Source: Psychrobacter sp. JB385 | GTDB lineage: Bacteria; Pseudomonadota; Gammaproteobacteria; Pseudomonadales; Moraxellaceae | Reading direction: 5' to 3' | NCBI RefSeq assembly: GCF_900163785.1 | Contig: NZ_FUKN01000014.1 | Coordinates: 434,001 to 498,000 of the forward strand | DNA length: 64,000 nt | In this document: positions 53,058 through 62,135 of the stretch, one piece after another | Position numbering within the stretch: the stretch's first letter is position 1 | How the letters are laid out: each line of letters begins with the position of its first letter | The notes under the pieces: generated by a model | What the model saw: only the letters and a program-made list of their open reading frames with translations | What the model was told of the DNA's origin: nothing | The model's database searches: none | Made by a program: the position numbers and the translations under genes

Positions 53058-54332
53058 TTATTCAGGGTCTTCAAACTTGGTCACCAGCATCTGAGTGATT
53101 TTGAGGTTATCAGTGGCGATGATTTCAAACCGATAATTGGCATACTCAATCGTGTCAGTTTTCTTTGGGATTTTACGTAGCATGTACATCATAAACCCGC
53201 TAATGGTTTCATAGTTTTGACTACGCGGTAAGCTGACAATATCCAAGGCACGAACCACATCTTCAATCGGTGTCATACCATCAATCAACCAAGAGTTATC
53301 GGTACGCTGGACAATTGGCTGCTCCTCCGTAGTCACAAGCTCGCCCATCACGATGCTCATGACATCTTTTAGGGTAATGACGCCCACCACCAAGCCATAT
53401 TCATTGACGATAACGGCAAAGTCTGCCCCAGTAGACTTAAACATCTCTAGAACTTCAAATAAAGATAAAGTATCAGGGACAAACAGCGCGGGCTTGAGGA
53501 GCGCTTTGTCGGTCAAGCTGACCTGTTGTTGGTTTAAAACCAGCGCCAAAAAACTGCGTGACTCGACATAACCCAAGATTTGCTCTAAGTCATCTTCATA
53601 GCACACCAAAAATTTATTGTGTGGCTGCTCAATCATCACTTCGACAACGTCTTCGGTAGTGGTCTTGGTATCGAAATACACGATGTTTTCGCGTGGATTC
53701 ATGACTGAGGTGACGGTGCGCTCTTGCATATCAAAGATGTTTTCTATCAGATGATGTTCTTGCTTCTTAATAACGCCGGCTTCTGCACCCGCATCCATCA
53801 CAGCGTAGATGTCCTCTGGTGTCATATCATCTTGACGTATGGTTGAGATACCCAGTAGCTTAAAGACGATATTTGCCGCACCGTCAAATACCCAAATGAC
53901 AGGCTTGAAGAAAAATATCAAGAGCATCATGGGCCGTACAAGACGTACCGCGATGATTTCACCATTGGACATCGCAAACCGTCTGGGCATCAAGTCAGCA
54001 AGCAAGGAGAACAAACTGGTAATCACAATAAACGAGATGACCGATGCTACAGCTTCATTATCCAATAATTGCTGTAGATAAGGGCTGATAGCAGATTCTC
54101 CGACTGCCCCTGCTGAAATCGCGACAGCATTGAGCACCACTTGGACGACAGTAATAAAACTGCCAGGATGCTCTTGCATCTTAAGCACATCAAAGGCACG
54201 AACATCGCCTTCTTTTGCCATGATTTGTAGCTTAATCTTACGAGCCGCCGCAATGGCAATCTCAGCAGCAGAAACAAAAGCACTTAAGGCTAGCAGTAAA
54301 ATAAGAAAGATACTGGCAGTTAGCAGACTCAT
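53058..54332 (-). CDS. CNNM/CBS-domain membrane protein (hemolysin-family, CorB-like)
   Basis: A 424-residue inner-membrane protein with three domains: an N-terminal CNNM (DUF21) membrane domain of three or four helices (about residues 1-180), a pair of CBS domains (about 205-330, with AVIVNEYGLVVGVITLKDVM in the second) and a C-terminal CorC_HlyC domain (about 340-420, SWLIDGMTPIEDVVRALDI). Related proteins such as CorB are linked to magnesium or cobalt efflux, and the name hemolysin is historical. Conserved helix-turn text ISAGAVGESAISPYLQQLL is present. No regulatory signal was seen. It lies downstream of nadE on the same strand but is separated from it by a terminator. Confidence 0.9.
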   Translation of the reverse strand: MSLLTASIFLILLLALSAFVSAAEIAIAAARKIKLQIMAKEGDVRAFDVLKMQEHPGSFITVVQVVLNAVAISAGAVGESAISPYLQQLLDNEAVASVISFIVITSLFSLLADLMPRRFAMSNGEIIAVRLVRPMMLLIFFFKPVIWVFDGAANIVFKLLGISTIRQDDMTPEDIYAVMDAGAEAGVIKKQEHHLIENIFDMQERTVTSVMNPRENIVYFDTKTTTEDVVEVMIEQPHNKFLVCYEDDLEQILGYVESRSFLALVLNQQQVSLTDKALLKPALFVPDTLSLFEVLEMFKSTGADFAVIVNEYGLVVGVITLKDVMSIVMGELVTTEEQPIVQRTDNSWLIDGMTPIEDVVRALDIVSLPRSQNYETISGFMMYMLRKIPKKTDTIEYANYRFEIIATDNLKITQMLVTKFEDPE

Positions 54333-54571
54333 GACATACTCGGTAAAAAATGTGAAGTTTAAAAATAATAGTAAGAGGGTTGATTAGAAGAAGAGGTGAA
54401 GCCTTGTTTATAATAAATTTGAAAGCATAAAAACGGGAAAAATAAGTGTATAGAAACCAAAAAAGCTGGGAAAGCTCCCAGCCAATGGTGAAAATCCAAT
54501 TTTCTGTAAAATGGCGATGCCATCAGCACCGCGCAGCTTTTAAGAGATAAAAGTTGCGTGAGCAGAAGCGG
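54333..54571. other. Spacer with nadE terminator
   Basis: Contains the nadE terminator (54459-54483) and the promoter region of the CNNM gene; nothing else visible. Confidence 0.45.
54459..54483 (-). terminator. Rho-independent terminator after nadE
   Basis: On the minus strand, GCTGGGA-GCTT-TCCCAGC is followed by TTTTTT. Confidence 0.92.
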
Positions 54572-56248
54572 TTAGCCTTTTATAGACCATTTGTTGACCA
54601 GAGGATAGCGGCGCTCACGGCCAAAGGCTTTGTGGCTAATCTTGGTACCAATCGGCGATTGCAAACGTTTGTATTCGTTGTGATCAACCATCTTAATGAC
54701 TTTTGCGACCAGCTCTGCATCAAAACCTTTATCGACGATGTCTTGATAACCCATATCTTCATCGATATAAGACGCCAAAATACCATCCAATACATCATAG
54801 TCAGGCAAGCTGTCTTGATCTTTTTGGTCTGGGCGTAGCTCGGCTGATGGTGGGCGGGTGATGACACGCTCAGGAATCACAGGCGTGTCTTCTAAACGGT
54901 TGCGATAGCTTGCCAACTTATAAACTTGGGTTTTGTACACGTCTTTTAAGACATCAAAACCGCCTGCCATATCACCATATAGCGTCGAATATCCAACCGC
55001 CAATTCTGACTTATTACCAGTTGTGATGACCAGATGACCGAACTTATTGGACAATGCCATTAGCACAACACCGCGCGCACGGGCTTGGATATTTTCTTCG
55101 GTGGTATCGGCAGGCGACTTATTAAATAAAGGTGCTAACGTATGACGAATGCCTTCAACCGCATCAAAGATAGGACAAACCGTATAAGACACATTCAAAC
55201 GGCGGGCTTGCGCCTGCGCATCTTCTAAGCTGATTTGAGAGGTATATTCATATGGCATCATGACGGCATATACTTTGTCAGCGCCCAAGGCGTCGACAGC
55301 GATACATAGCGTTAATGCCGAATCAATACCGCCTGATAACCCAACGATAATGCCAGAGAATCCTGAGTGATTGACATAGTCGCGCAGACCAACCACCAAC
55401 GCCTGATACATCTCTGACTCACGGCTCAAGGTCAAGGGTGCTTTCGGTTGACTGTTGAACTTGGCTGTCTTGACATCCAAAGTCGCCAACAATAACTGAT
55501 TCATAAAGCGCGGTGCTTCATGGGCAACGCTGCCATCAGCTTGTACAGCCATAGAGCCACCATCGAATACCAAGTCATCTTGGCCGCCAACGGCGTTGAC
55601 ATACACAATAGGTAAGTTGTTTTCGCGGCTACGTTTAGCCAGCATGGTTTTGCGGTTTTCTTGTTTTTCAATCTCAAAAGGTGAGGCGTTTAAGCTAACA
55701 ATCAGATCAGCGCCTTGTTTTTTCAGCTCAGAGATAGGGCCTTTTTCCCATAAGTCTTCACAAATAAGAAGACCAATGGTGATACCTTTATAATCAAATA
55801 AAACTTGATTGCGACCTTTATCAAAGTAGCGGCGCTCATCAAACACGCCATAATTTGGCAAAATCTGCTTGTGATAAAAGCCCTTTTGATGACCATTGTG
55901 TAAGATGGCGGCAGAGTTAAAAGTACCATGATGGTCAACATGAGGATACCCAACAATCATGACGATATCGTCGATATCACTTAAGTTTGATAAGGCGTTT
56001 TTGACACGACCTGACAAGCTTGGGCGTAGCAATAAGTCTTGAGGAGGGTAGCCTAACAGCGCAAGCTCTGGGAAAACGATAACATCTGCGCCTTGTTCGC
56101 GGGCTTGCAACGCAAGGGTACGCATTTTTTCGGTATTGGCCGCGATATCGCCAACTAAAAAGTGCGATTGTGCCAATGCAAAGGTAACAGTCTCTTGGGG
56201 CCTGCTGGTCTCGTTTGAAGTATTGGTATTATCAGTGTCTTTTGACAT
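54572..56248 (-). CDS. nadE: Glutamine-dependent NAD synthetase
   Basis: It amidates nicotinic acid adenine dinucleotide to NAD, using ammonia from glutamine. The N-terminal nitrilase-type glutaminase domain (about 20-280) has the Glu in VFPELALLGYPP, the Lys region LPNYGVFDERRYF and the nucleophile Cys in LLICEDLWE. The C-terminal synthetase domain (about 290-550) has the pyrophosphate loop IVGLSGGIDSALTL, then TTGNKSELAVGYSTLYGDMAGGF and RPPSAELRPDQKDQDSLPDYDVLD. The order and length (558 aa) match the two-domain form. A terminator follows. No other NAD genes are adjacent. Confidence 0.96.
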   Translation of the reverse strand: MSKDTDNTNTSNETSRPQETVTFALAQSHFLVGDIAANTEKMRTLALQAREQGADVIVFPELALLGYPPQDLLLRPSLSGRVKNALSNLSDIDDIVMIVGYPHVDHHGTFNSAAILHNGHQKGFYHKQILPNYGVFDERRYFDKGRNQVLFDYKGITIGLLICEDLWEKGPISELKKQGADLIVSLNASPFEIEKQENRKTMLAKRSRENNLPIVYVNAVGGQDDLVFDGGSMAVQADGSVAHEAPRFMNQLLLATLDVKTAKFNSQPKAPLTLSRESEMYQALVVGLRDYVNHSGFSGIIVGLSGGIDSALTLCIAVDALGADKVYAVMMPYEYTSQISLEDAQAQARRLNVSYTVCPIFDAVEGIRHTLAPLFNKSPADTTEENIQARARGVVLMALSNKFGHLVITTGNKSELAVGYSTLYGDMAGGFDVLKDVYKTQVYKLASYRNRLEDTPVIPERVITRPPSAELRPDQKDQDSLPDYDVLDGILASYIDEDMGYQDIVDKGFDAELVAKVIKMVDHNEYKRLQSPIGTKISHKAFGRERRYPLVNKWSIKG

Positions 56249-57073
56249 CGTTATTTTTCCTATCGATATAGTATTTAAAAACAGTATTTAAAATTTGGTC
56301 GGTTAATTTGATCTACAATAAAATCAAAGTCGCTCCGAAACTCACTCAAAATAACACTCTTTCATATTTAGTTCTAATATAGAACCCGTATGACGAGTCT
56401 CAATCTTACTGAAACCGCTACACAAGGCTGATGCATAATATTTAAAATTATGGCATGACTCTAAAAGTCAGATACGACGCTCTAGAGAAAGGCATTGAAT
56501 AGGATTCTGGTTTTTGGTTTAAAAAATGCTATGTCTGTATCACCATCAAAATAAATGCGTTCAAATGAACGTAACTATGTTGAAAAGCTCAAGATAATAC
56601 TCTTAGTATAACATCAATTGCCCTGACAAATAGAACGCGCCAGTGAATTACCTTGCAAGATATCTGTTGCATGCGTAAAGACAACAGCGGTTTGAGATGC
56701 TTTGTTTTTGTGGACTAAAAGTATGTATAGCGTTTTAGATACAGTTGTCATGGTCTAGTAAGTTGAGATAGAGAAAGTTGTAAGTAAAAATTACAACATA
56801 GCGTTATAAAATGGCCTTTTTTTGCTGCATAATAAAACATCTTAATAGCAATATTTTCGCTTTGTTTTAATAGCATTTGTAGACGGTGGTAGCGTAGGGT
56901 ATGCTGTTATTGAATGCTGATAAAACAGCGGTTTGCCACTATATTACAACCCATAACCTTCGTTAATGGACACAGTTTATGGATAAGCTCTGTAAATTGG
57001 CGTTCATCATATATTTATAAACTTGCCAGCAAGGCTGTGACACGCTTTGCTACCTGCTCTTGGCTTATACGCT
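56249..57073. other. 0.8 kb AT-rich gap with a perfect inverted repeat
   Basis: No gene is convincing. A perfect 15-bp dyad GTTCTA-ATA-TAGAAC lies at 56371-56385, about 120 nt upstream of nadE on the minus strand. The remainder is AT-rich with scattered stops, and I see no other ordered structure. Confidence 0.45.
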
Positions 57074-58201
57074 ATGATTGAAAATTGGACAAAAGAGTTT
57101 ATTATTCAGCGCTTGCTGGCTATTACTTTATTGGTTGTATTATTCGTATTGTGTTTTCAGGTCGTGCAATTTTTTATTGTACCGGCACTTTGGGCAGCCA
57201 TTTTGGCATACGTGACTTTTCCGGTTTATAACTTTTTTTATGAAAAAGTGAAGCTCAGCCCCAATTTTAGTGCTGCCATTATGACGGTGAGCATATCTTT
57301 GATAATAGGTGTACCACTTGTGATTGGGGTGTTTATCCTACAACAAGAAGCCTTAAGCTTGATTAGTAATCTTGTGTATCGTGTCAAAGTCGGCTATTTG
57401 GATGTACCCAATTCTATTAAAGATTTGCCAGTTATTGGTCAACAAGTCAAAGATGTGCTGTGGCGAATCAATAAAAACCCTGAAGGAACACTCGAAGCTT
57501 TTCGAATGTGGGTGCAGTCGCATTTGTATTATGGCAAAGTCGCTCTAGATGTGGCGTTCAGTAGTCTTGCTAAGCTTGGTATGGCGCTGATGACTTTGTT
57601 TTTTTTCTATCGTGATGGGACCAGTTTGATCCGCCAAATTCGCCAAGCGTTGCGCAATATCATCGGTAATCGCATCGATGGTTATATTGATTCAGTAGGG
57701 ACGACCACACGTGCTGTGGTATATGGTATTGGTTTGACTGCCTTAGCACAGGCACTGCTGGCGGGTGTCGGTTATTACTTCGCTGGCGCGCCAAGTCCTA
57801 TTTTATTGACTATTGTTACTTTTATTATAGCCTTAATTCCTTTTGGCACACCATTTGTGTGGGGCGGGGTATCGGTTTGGCTGTTGAGCAAAGGGTACAC
57901 GGTAGAGGGCATTGGCTTGGCGCTGTGGGGCACCTTGGTGATTAGCTGGGTTGATAACTTGATCCGTCCTATTGTCATCAGTGGCGCAACCAAAATTCCT
58001 TTTATTATTATTTTTATTGGCGTATTGGGCGGTCTAACGGCCTTTGGCTTCGTTGGTTTATTTATCGGCCCTGTGGTCTTAGCCATTGGGCTTGCGGTAT
58101 GGCGCGAATGGATCTCGAACCACAAAAATGAGCTGTTTGCGGCGCAAGAGATGGTTTTGGCCGATAGTCACCCTTTACCACCAGAAGAGAAAACGGAGTA
58201 A
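57074..58201 (+). CDS. AI-2E-family (PerM-type) membrane transporter
   Basis: A 375-residue inner-membrane protein of the AI-2E/PerM family, with about eight helices. It begins MIENWTKEFIIQRLLAITLLV, and the helix pair with PALWAAILAYVTFPVYNFFYEK plus FGTPFVWGGVSVWLLSKGYTVEGIGLALWGTLVISWVDNLIRPIVISGATKIPFIIIFIGVLGGLTAFGFVGLFIGPVVLAI matches the family's C-terminal region. ATG 57074 is preferred to a TTG at 57047. Substrates of the family vary (autoinducer-2 export, sodium/proton exchange, unknown), so none is assigned. pdxB follows at 150 nt. Confidence 0.9.
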   Translation: MIENWTKEFIIQRLLAITLLVVLFVLCFQVVQFFIVPALWAAILAYVTFPVYNFFYEKVKLSPNFSAAIMTVSISLIIGVPLVIGVFILQQEALSLISNLVYRVKVGYLDVPNSIKDLPVIGQQVKDVLWRINKNPEGTLEAFRMWVQSHLYYGKVALDVAFSSLAKLGMALMTLFFFYRDGTSLIRQIRQALRNIIGNRIDGYIDSVGTTTRAVVYGIGLTALAQALLAGVGYYFAGAPSPILLTIVTFIIALIPFGTPFVWGGVSVWLLSKGYTVEGIGLALWGTLVISWVDNLIRPIVISGATKIPFIIIFIGVLGGLTAFGFVGLFIGPVVLAIGLAVWREWISNHKNELFAAQEMVLADSHPLPPEEKTE

Positions 58202-58351
58202 ACGTTTCCGTCATTAATAAAAGACTGTAAAAACGTGACTCAGCAATCTTATAAGTGACTTCTGGCTGCGCGACTGTAGATAAAAACTTTAAATTAAAGC
58301 AGCCACGGTACAAATAACCACAATGATGCTGCAACTATTATGAAGGGTAAC

Positions 58352-59473
58352 ATGGATACAACCACACCTATTATGATCATTGCCGATAGCAATATCGCAA
58401 GCCTAGATGCATTTTTTAATGCGTCAACGCTCGGACAAGCAACTGGTCAACCTGTCAATATCATCACGGTGGCTGGACGAGATATCAATGCGGCTCTTTT
58501 AGCAGAGTGGCAGCCTGAGATTTTATTGATACGCTCCGTGACACCAGTAGATGCAGCTTTATTGGCTGATAATAAAAGTGTGCAATTTGTCGGTTCTGCC
58601 ACTATCGGTACTGATCATGTCGATCAAGAGTATTTGATGGCGCGTCAGATAACCTTTGCCAATGCGGCTGGTTGTAGCAAACATTCTGTGGCGCAATATG
58701 TACTGACAGCTATCTTGACCCTACGATCGAAGTATTGGCAACAGTCAGTGACGCTTGGGATTATTGGACTGGGTAATATTGGTAGTACTTTGGCTGATTA
58801 TGCCCATGACTTAGGCTGGCAGATATTAGGTTATGATCCACTGCTACCAGCCTCTAATATAAACAATGCCAGCCTAGAACAAGTTCTGAGTCAGAGTGAT
58901 GTCGTCAGTTTGCATGTACCATTGACCAGTCAAAAAAATACAAATACTCAGCATGCTAGCAACGGCAGCGACTATCCAACGCGTCATTTAATCGATGCAG
59001 AGGCATTAGCGATGATGCCTGCTCATACGATGTTGATTAACAGTGCGCGTGGCGCTGTCATTAATGCAAGTGACCTTGAAGCAGATATCGAACGTACTAA
59101 CCGACAAGTGGTATTAGATGTGTTTGAGCATGAACCACAAATTGCAGAGCCATTACTCTCTCGGCTTGCTATTGCTACGCCGCATATTGCGGGTTATACC
59201 GTAGAAGGCAAGCTGCGTGGTACACAAATTATTTATGATGCGCTATGTGAGCAATTATCGGTCGCACCTACTCAGTCTATGCAGACGCTATTGCCGCTAA
59301 ATATGTTCTTGTGGTCGGAGTTACAGACGTATCCAGATAGATTGATTAAGTTTTACGATATTAAGCAAGATGATGCGGCATTAAGAGAAAAGATAGTCGA
59401 TGGCCAAGTGAACGGTGCTGACTTTGACCAGCTAAGACGGGATTATCATTTGCGCCGTGAATGGCAGTCTTAA
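58352..59473 (+). CDS. pdxB: 4-phosphoerythronate dehydrogenase PdxB
   Basis: PdxB oxidises 4-phosphoerythronate in pyridoxal phosphate synthesis. The D-2-hydroxyacid dehydrogenase fold is clear: SVTPVDAALLADNKSVQFVGSATIGTDHVD, NAAGCSKHSVAQYVLTAILTL, the NAD-binding LGIIGLGNIGSTLADYA, and NSARGAVINASDLE plus LDVFEHEPQIAEPLLSRLAIATPHIAGYTVEGKLRGTQIIYDAL. The last text and the C-terminal extension (to YHLRREWQS) are specific to PdxB. ATG 58352 is chosen because AAGGG lies about 6 nt upstream; ATG 58340 would add four residues. Its product pathway connects loosely with yggS elsewhere in the window (PLP buffering), but the genes are far apart. Confidence 0.95.
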   Translation: MDTTTPIMIIADSNIASLDAFFNASTLGQATGQPVNIITVAGRDINAALLAEWQPEILLIRSVTPVDAALLADNKSVQFVGSATIGTDHVDQEYLMARQITFANAAGCSKHSVAQYVLTAILTLRSKYWQQSVTLGIIGLGNIGSTLADYAHDLGWQILGYDPLLPASNINNASLEQVLSQSDVVSLHVPLTSQKNTNTQHASNGSDYPTRHLIDAEALAMMPAHTMLINSARGAVINASDLEADIERTNRQVVLDVFEHEPQIAEPLLSRLAIATPHIAGYTVEGKLRGTQIIYDALCEQLSVAPTQSMQTLLPLNMFLWSELQTYPDRLIKFYDIKQDDAALREKIVDGQVNGADFDQLRRDYHLRREWQS

Positions 59474-59551
59474 ATATGCCATTACCATGTATACGCTCAG
59501 TCTAGAAACCATCAATCAAAAACGATTATTCATCCATTGCAGTAGATAATA

Positions 59552-60571
59552 ATGAATCAAGCCCGCCATCATTTACACAGATCCAGCTACGCACCCACGA
59601 TGTCACTTGCGATGGCACAGCAGCGCGCGCAGTTTATGAGTAGCATTCGTCAGTTTTTTCTAAAGCAGCAAGTGCTAGAAGTACAGACGCCGCTGCTTTC
59701 TCAAGCGGGTAATACGGATACGTTTTTACAATCAGTGGCGGCGCAAGTGACGTATCAAGATAAGCCTAGAATGTACTATCTGCACACGTCACCTGAATTT
59801 GCCATGAAGCGTTTGCTAGCGAGTTGGCAAGTACCTATTTATCAGATTTGTCCTGTATTTCGAGACAATGAAATTGGCACAAGACATAATATAGAATTCA
59901 CCATGCTCGAATGGTATCAGCCAAATTATAGCTTGGCAGACATGGCGGCTGAGGTTGGCGAGTTGTTAGAGATGCTATACAGCTACCCTGTGGTGATGAA
60001 TCACTATCGTTATGTTGATGCGTTTATGGACTTTGTTGGCATACATCCACTGACTGCAAGTCTGGATGCATTGCAAGCAGTTGCTGAAGACAAGGGGCTA
60101 ATGGGATTCGATTTCAATAATGAAGAGAGTTGTGATAGTGAGGCAGACCGTCGTCAAAGCTGGCTGGATCTGTTGTTCAGTCATGCGGTCGAACCACATT
60201 TGGGACATGATTTACCCACTTTGATTATAGAATATCCCCCTGCGACAGCGGCATTGGCCAAGACGTCATTGGATAAAGACGGTAATGAAGTGGCCAAACG
60301 TTTTGAGCTATACATCAATGGAATTGAAATTGCCAACGCGTATGATGAGCTGGCAGATGGTCAAGCACTAAGAGCGCGTTTCGAAAAAGACAATCAATTG
60401 CGCGCGCGCCACAATTTGCCCATCATGCCAATCGATGAACATCTCATCGCTGCCTCTGACGATCTGATGCCTTGTAGCGGTATTGCGGTTGGGCTAGATA
60501 GATTACTAATGGTGATTACAGGTGCCAGTAGTTTAGAAGAAGTGATTCCTTTTCCGAGTAGATTGGCCTAA
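59552..60571 (+). CDS. epmA: Elongation factor P lysine lysyltransferase EpmA
   Basis: EpmA (PoxA/GenX) adds beta-lysine to a lysine of elongation factor P, which helps ribosomes through proline runs. It is a short class II lysyl-tRNA-synthetase-like catalytic domain of 339 aa without an anticodon domain. Motif 2 is PVFRDNEIGTRHNIEFTMLEWYQ; motif 3 is CSGIAVGLDRLLMVITG. Other typical text is YLHTSPEFAMKRLLA. Neither epmB nor efp is nearby. It lies 78 nt after pdxB on the same strand, which could mean co-transcription. A bidirectional terminator lies further on. Confidence 0.95.
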   Translation: MNQARHHLHRSSYAPTMSLAMAQQRAQFMSSIRQFFLKQQVLEVQTPLLSQAGNTDTFLQSVAAQVTYQDKPRMYYLHTSPEFAMKRLLASWQVPIYQICPVFRDNEIGTRHNIEFTMLEWYQPNYSLADMAAEVGELLEMLYSYPVVMNHYRYVDAFMDFVGIHPLTASLDALQAVAEDKGLMGFDFNNEESCDSEADRRQSWLDLLFSHAVEPHLGHDLPTLIIEYPPATAALAKTSLDKDGNEVAKRFELYINGIEIANAYDELADGQALRARFEKDNQLRARHNLPIMPIDEHLIAASDDLMPCSGIAVGLDRLLMVITGASSLEEVIPFPSRLA

Positions 60572-60649
60572 TCTTATGACTGAGTCTCACTCTATTAATA
60601 AATACTATGGTCGATTCTAAATAAAACAGACATGTTGTATATCAATGTT

Positions 60650-60727
60650 GAACTGGAATGAATTTTTCTTGCTTGCTGTGCCTTCGCAGACAGAGGGTGC
60701 AAAAAACCAACTCCAGTCACGCTGACG
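60650..60727 (-). repeat. Imperfect palindromic repeat, copy 2
   Basis: Read on the minus strand it begins GTCAGCGTGACTGGAGTTGG and ends ATTCATTCCAGTTC. It shares the 14-bp start with the copy at 24229-24316, in opposite orientation, and includes GTCTGCGAAGG in the interior. Confidence 0.65.
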
Positions 60728-60767
60728 CATTTTTATATTGGACTCACTATATATAAAACTTTGAACA

Positions 60768-60824
60768 AAAAAAGGTCGCTTGCCATTCAGGATAGCTATT
60801 GCTGAATGACAAACGACCATTTTT
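60768..60824. terminator. Bidirectional terminator between epmA and the NAD(P)-binding gene
   Basis: AAAAAAAGGTCG-(TTG-CATTCAG)...(CTGAATG-CAA)-CGACC-TTTTT forms a long hairpin with small bulges. Confidence 0.75.
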
Positions 60825-60873
60825 ATGAGCCATTGGCGCTCATTCATTTTTGAGAATTCTGTTCACATCGGAT

Positions 60874-61509
60874 TTACACCGTCGCAATGGCTTCATTGAT
60901 ATCAATATCACCATTATGCATGTTAAACGCTTGTTTGATGGTATTATCTGCGGTTAATACAGCAGCCAATGTTGTGGCAACATCTTCAATCGAGTTTTCG
61001 CCAGCACTTTCATCAATGGCAATTTTACCTGTGCCTGCGCGTTCTTTTAGCGCTCCTGGCTGCACAATAGTGTAGTCAAGTGAGCTGTTATTGACTAGCC
61101 ACTGATCTGCATAATGTTTGCAAATATAGTAGTCTTTTAGATTGGCAATGCCGGGGCTATCCCATTTGCTGGTATCTAAAGAAAACGCTGCGCTAAGCAT
61201 AATATAGCGTTTGATACCTTTGTCTTGCGTCGCCTGAATGGTTTTGATTGCCCCATGCAAGTCGACTTCTAACACATCCTTGCCACCAGAGCCTGCCACA
61301 AAATATACCGCATCGATATCTTTATCCATTTGGTCTTGAATCGCGTCTTTTTCAGCCGTAATATCCAAATCAAGCTGGCTATAATTGGCATCATTAAATA
61401 AGGTTTCTTTTTGACGCGTGGTACCGATTACTTGATGGTCATCAGCCAATAGTTGTTTTACCAACTCAGTACCCACACGTCCACTTGCACCAATTACTAA
61501 AAGTTTCAT
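60874..61509 (-). CDS. NAD(P)-binding atypical short-chain reductase (NmrA/YwnB-like)
   Basis: A soluble protein of about 211 aa, with the glycine-rich GASGRVGTELVKQLL at the N-terminus, then TRQKETLFNDANYSQLDLD and AVYFVAGSGGKDVLEVDLHGAIKTIQA, which match the atypical SDR group often named NAD(P)H-binding or NAD-dependent epimerase. No catalytic Tyr-Lys pair typical of classical SDRs is clear beyond YYICKHYAD. Three consecutive ATG codons are present; AGGA touches the first, so the third at 61509 has the best spacing. No substrate can be named. The gene stands alone. Confidence 0.8.
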   Translation of the reverse strand: MKLLVIGASGRVGTELVKQLLADDHQVIGTTRQKETLFNDANYSQLDLDITAEKDAIQDQMDKDIDAVYFVAGSGGKDVLEVDLHGAIKTIQATQDKGIKRYIMLSAAFSLDTSKWDSPGIANLKDYYICKHYADQWLVNNSSLDYTIVQPGALKERAGTGKIAIDESAGENSIEDVATTLAAVLTADNTIKQAFNMHNGDIDINEAIATV

Positions 61510-61685
61510 CATCATTCCTATTCTTATATATGTGTTGTTTAAAAACTATGACCAGCATAGCAAAAAAATTGGCACGCTTCGTTATGATGCGTGCCAATTG
61601 GATTGCGTTTGGTTAGAGAATGTATATGGTTTGCAAGAAAGTACCGTGTTGAAAAGAGTAGAGCAAAAATGAATAAGAAGAAATA

Positions 61686-62135
61686 TTAACGAACCAAACG
61701 ATTCAAACCATCGGCAAAGGCTTTTTTGTCACGGTCACCATAAGGCTTTTGCCCGCTCATTTCTTGCAACTCTAGGACACCAGTACCGCGCATGGTGTCC
61801 ATAAAATCGCGCATATTGAGCTTTTGCTTGATATTGTTTTTGTCGTAGACCACACCGCGCGTGGTCAATACCATACCGCCTTTGTCCAAAATATCATTAG
61901 CCAAAGGAATATCGCTGGTAATGGCAAGATCGCCTGGTTGAATTTGTTCGACGATATAGTCGTCTGCTTTATCAAATCCTGATGGCACCACTGTCATAAT
62001 AAGTAGGGGTGACTTACGTAGCTTGATTGGTTGATTGGCAACAAATATCGCTGTGGTCTTGGTACGCTCAGCGGTTTTGATAATCAAGTCTTTGGCAATC
62101 AAAGGTACAGAATCTGCATCTACCCAAATCTGCAT
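61686..62135 (-). CDS. YaiI/YqxD-family protein (DUF188)
   Basis: A 149-residue protein of the YaiI/YqxD (DUF188) family. It begins MQIWVDADSVPLIAKDLIIKTAERTKTTAIFVANQPI and continues IVEQIQPGDLAITSDIPLANDILDKGG and the family text VVYDKNNIKQKLNMRDFMDTMR. The three acidic residues of the first and middle segments fit a PIN-like nuclease fold, but no activity has been shown for the family. Its start codon overlaps the purK stop (TAATG), so the two are translationally coupled. Confidence 0.9.
   Translation of the reverse strand: MQIWVDADSVPLIAKDLIIKTAERTKTTAIFVANQPIKLRKSPLLIMTVVPSGFDKADDYIVEQIQPGDLAITSDIPLANDILDKGGMVLTTRGVVYDKNNIKQKLNMRDFMDTMRGTGVLELQEMSGQKPYGDRDKKAFADGLNRLVR

Larger units (their letters stand above)
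60572..60873. other. Spacer holding repeat copy 2 and a terminator
   Basis: The palindromic repeat (60650-60727) and a terminator hairpin (60768-60824) fill most of this spacer; there is no gene. Confidence 0.5.
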
